Origin: an uncultured Verrucomicrobia subdivision 3 bacterium
Lineage (GTDB): Bacteria > Verrucomicrobiota > Verrucomicrobiia > Limisphaerales > UBA11358
Assembly: GCA_903861445.1 (NCBI GenBank)
Contig: CAIOUK010000109.1
Coordinates: 1 to 24,416, forward strand
Length of the DNA stretch: 24,416 nucleotides
Reading direction: 5' to 3'
The notes under the pieces are model-generated. The model had not been told where the DNA came from, did not search any database, and worked only from the letters and a program-made list of their open reading frames with translations. Below are positions 24,414-24,416 of the stretch, piece by piece (positions within the stretch are counted from its first letter, which is position 1; each line of letters opens with the position of its first letter). A program made the translations under genes and the position numbers.

Positions 24414-24416
24414 AAA

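Overview
The window looks like ordinary chromosome from a moderately GC-rich, Gram-negative-type bacterium. No phage, plasmid, rRNA or tRNA genes are visible. My best guess at origin is Verrucomicrobiota, possibly the Pedosphaera/Limisphaera side. This is inference from protein flavour (BioB, TatD and M3 peptidase variants, and lineage-specific hypotheticals), weak use of Shine-Dalgarno sites, and abundant short interspersed repeats. No marker gene settles it. Coding density is high. No gene-free stretch exceeds about 220 bases; the longest is 8004-8222, upstream of lemA, where I see only a ribosome-binding site and one AT-rich dyad.

Layout. 1-1406 (+): 3' part of bioB and an M14 zinc peptidase. 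1404-1540: a palindromic repeat. 1551-5265 (+): xseA, xseB, dxs (exonuclease VII and the first step of the MEP isoprenoid pathway). 5302-8003 (-): lemA followed by an M48 membrane protease with a TerB-like tail. 8223-10918 (-): a PAS-only sensor protein, an L,D-transpeptidase and a cytidylate-kinase-like protein. 11010-14415 (-): a tight four-gene unit, LOG-family protein, small membrane protein, pabB, pabC (the p-aminobenzoate branch of folate synthesis). 14590-16337 (+): tatD and an alpha/beta hydrolase. 16345-17043 (-): rsmI. 17179-17616 (+): a small secreted protein of lower GC. 17698-20288 (-): a membrane C39-like protein and an M3 oligopeptidase. 20339-22612 (-): a copper-type P1B ATPase. 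22709-24413 (+): two coiled-coil/tail-anchored hypotheticals and ogt, nearly abutting.

The most unusual signal is not a gene. At least eight short arrays built on a 7-base period are scattered through the window, seven of them inside open reading frames: M14 peptidase, xseA, pabB, and four in the P-type ATPase. They are translated in frame and fall where these families have variable loops. All seven intragenic arrays lie in the same orientation relative to the coding strand; in the other orientation many of the units would create stop codons. An intergenic array has heptamers on both strands, forming an inverted repeat. Two larger palindromic elements with 11-base and 8-base units share the edge TTTTAGCCAC. 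One lies between genes and supplies the M14 stop codon; the other is translated as a linker inside PabB. This looks like a mobile or expanding repeat family that remodels proteins.

Other points of note: BioB lacks the Arg that ligates the auxiliary cluster in E. coli and has a Cys-rich tail, and the P-type ATPase has GAGIND in place of the usual GDGIND.
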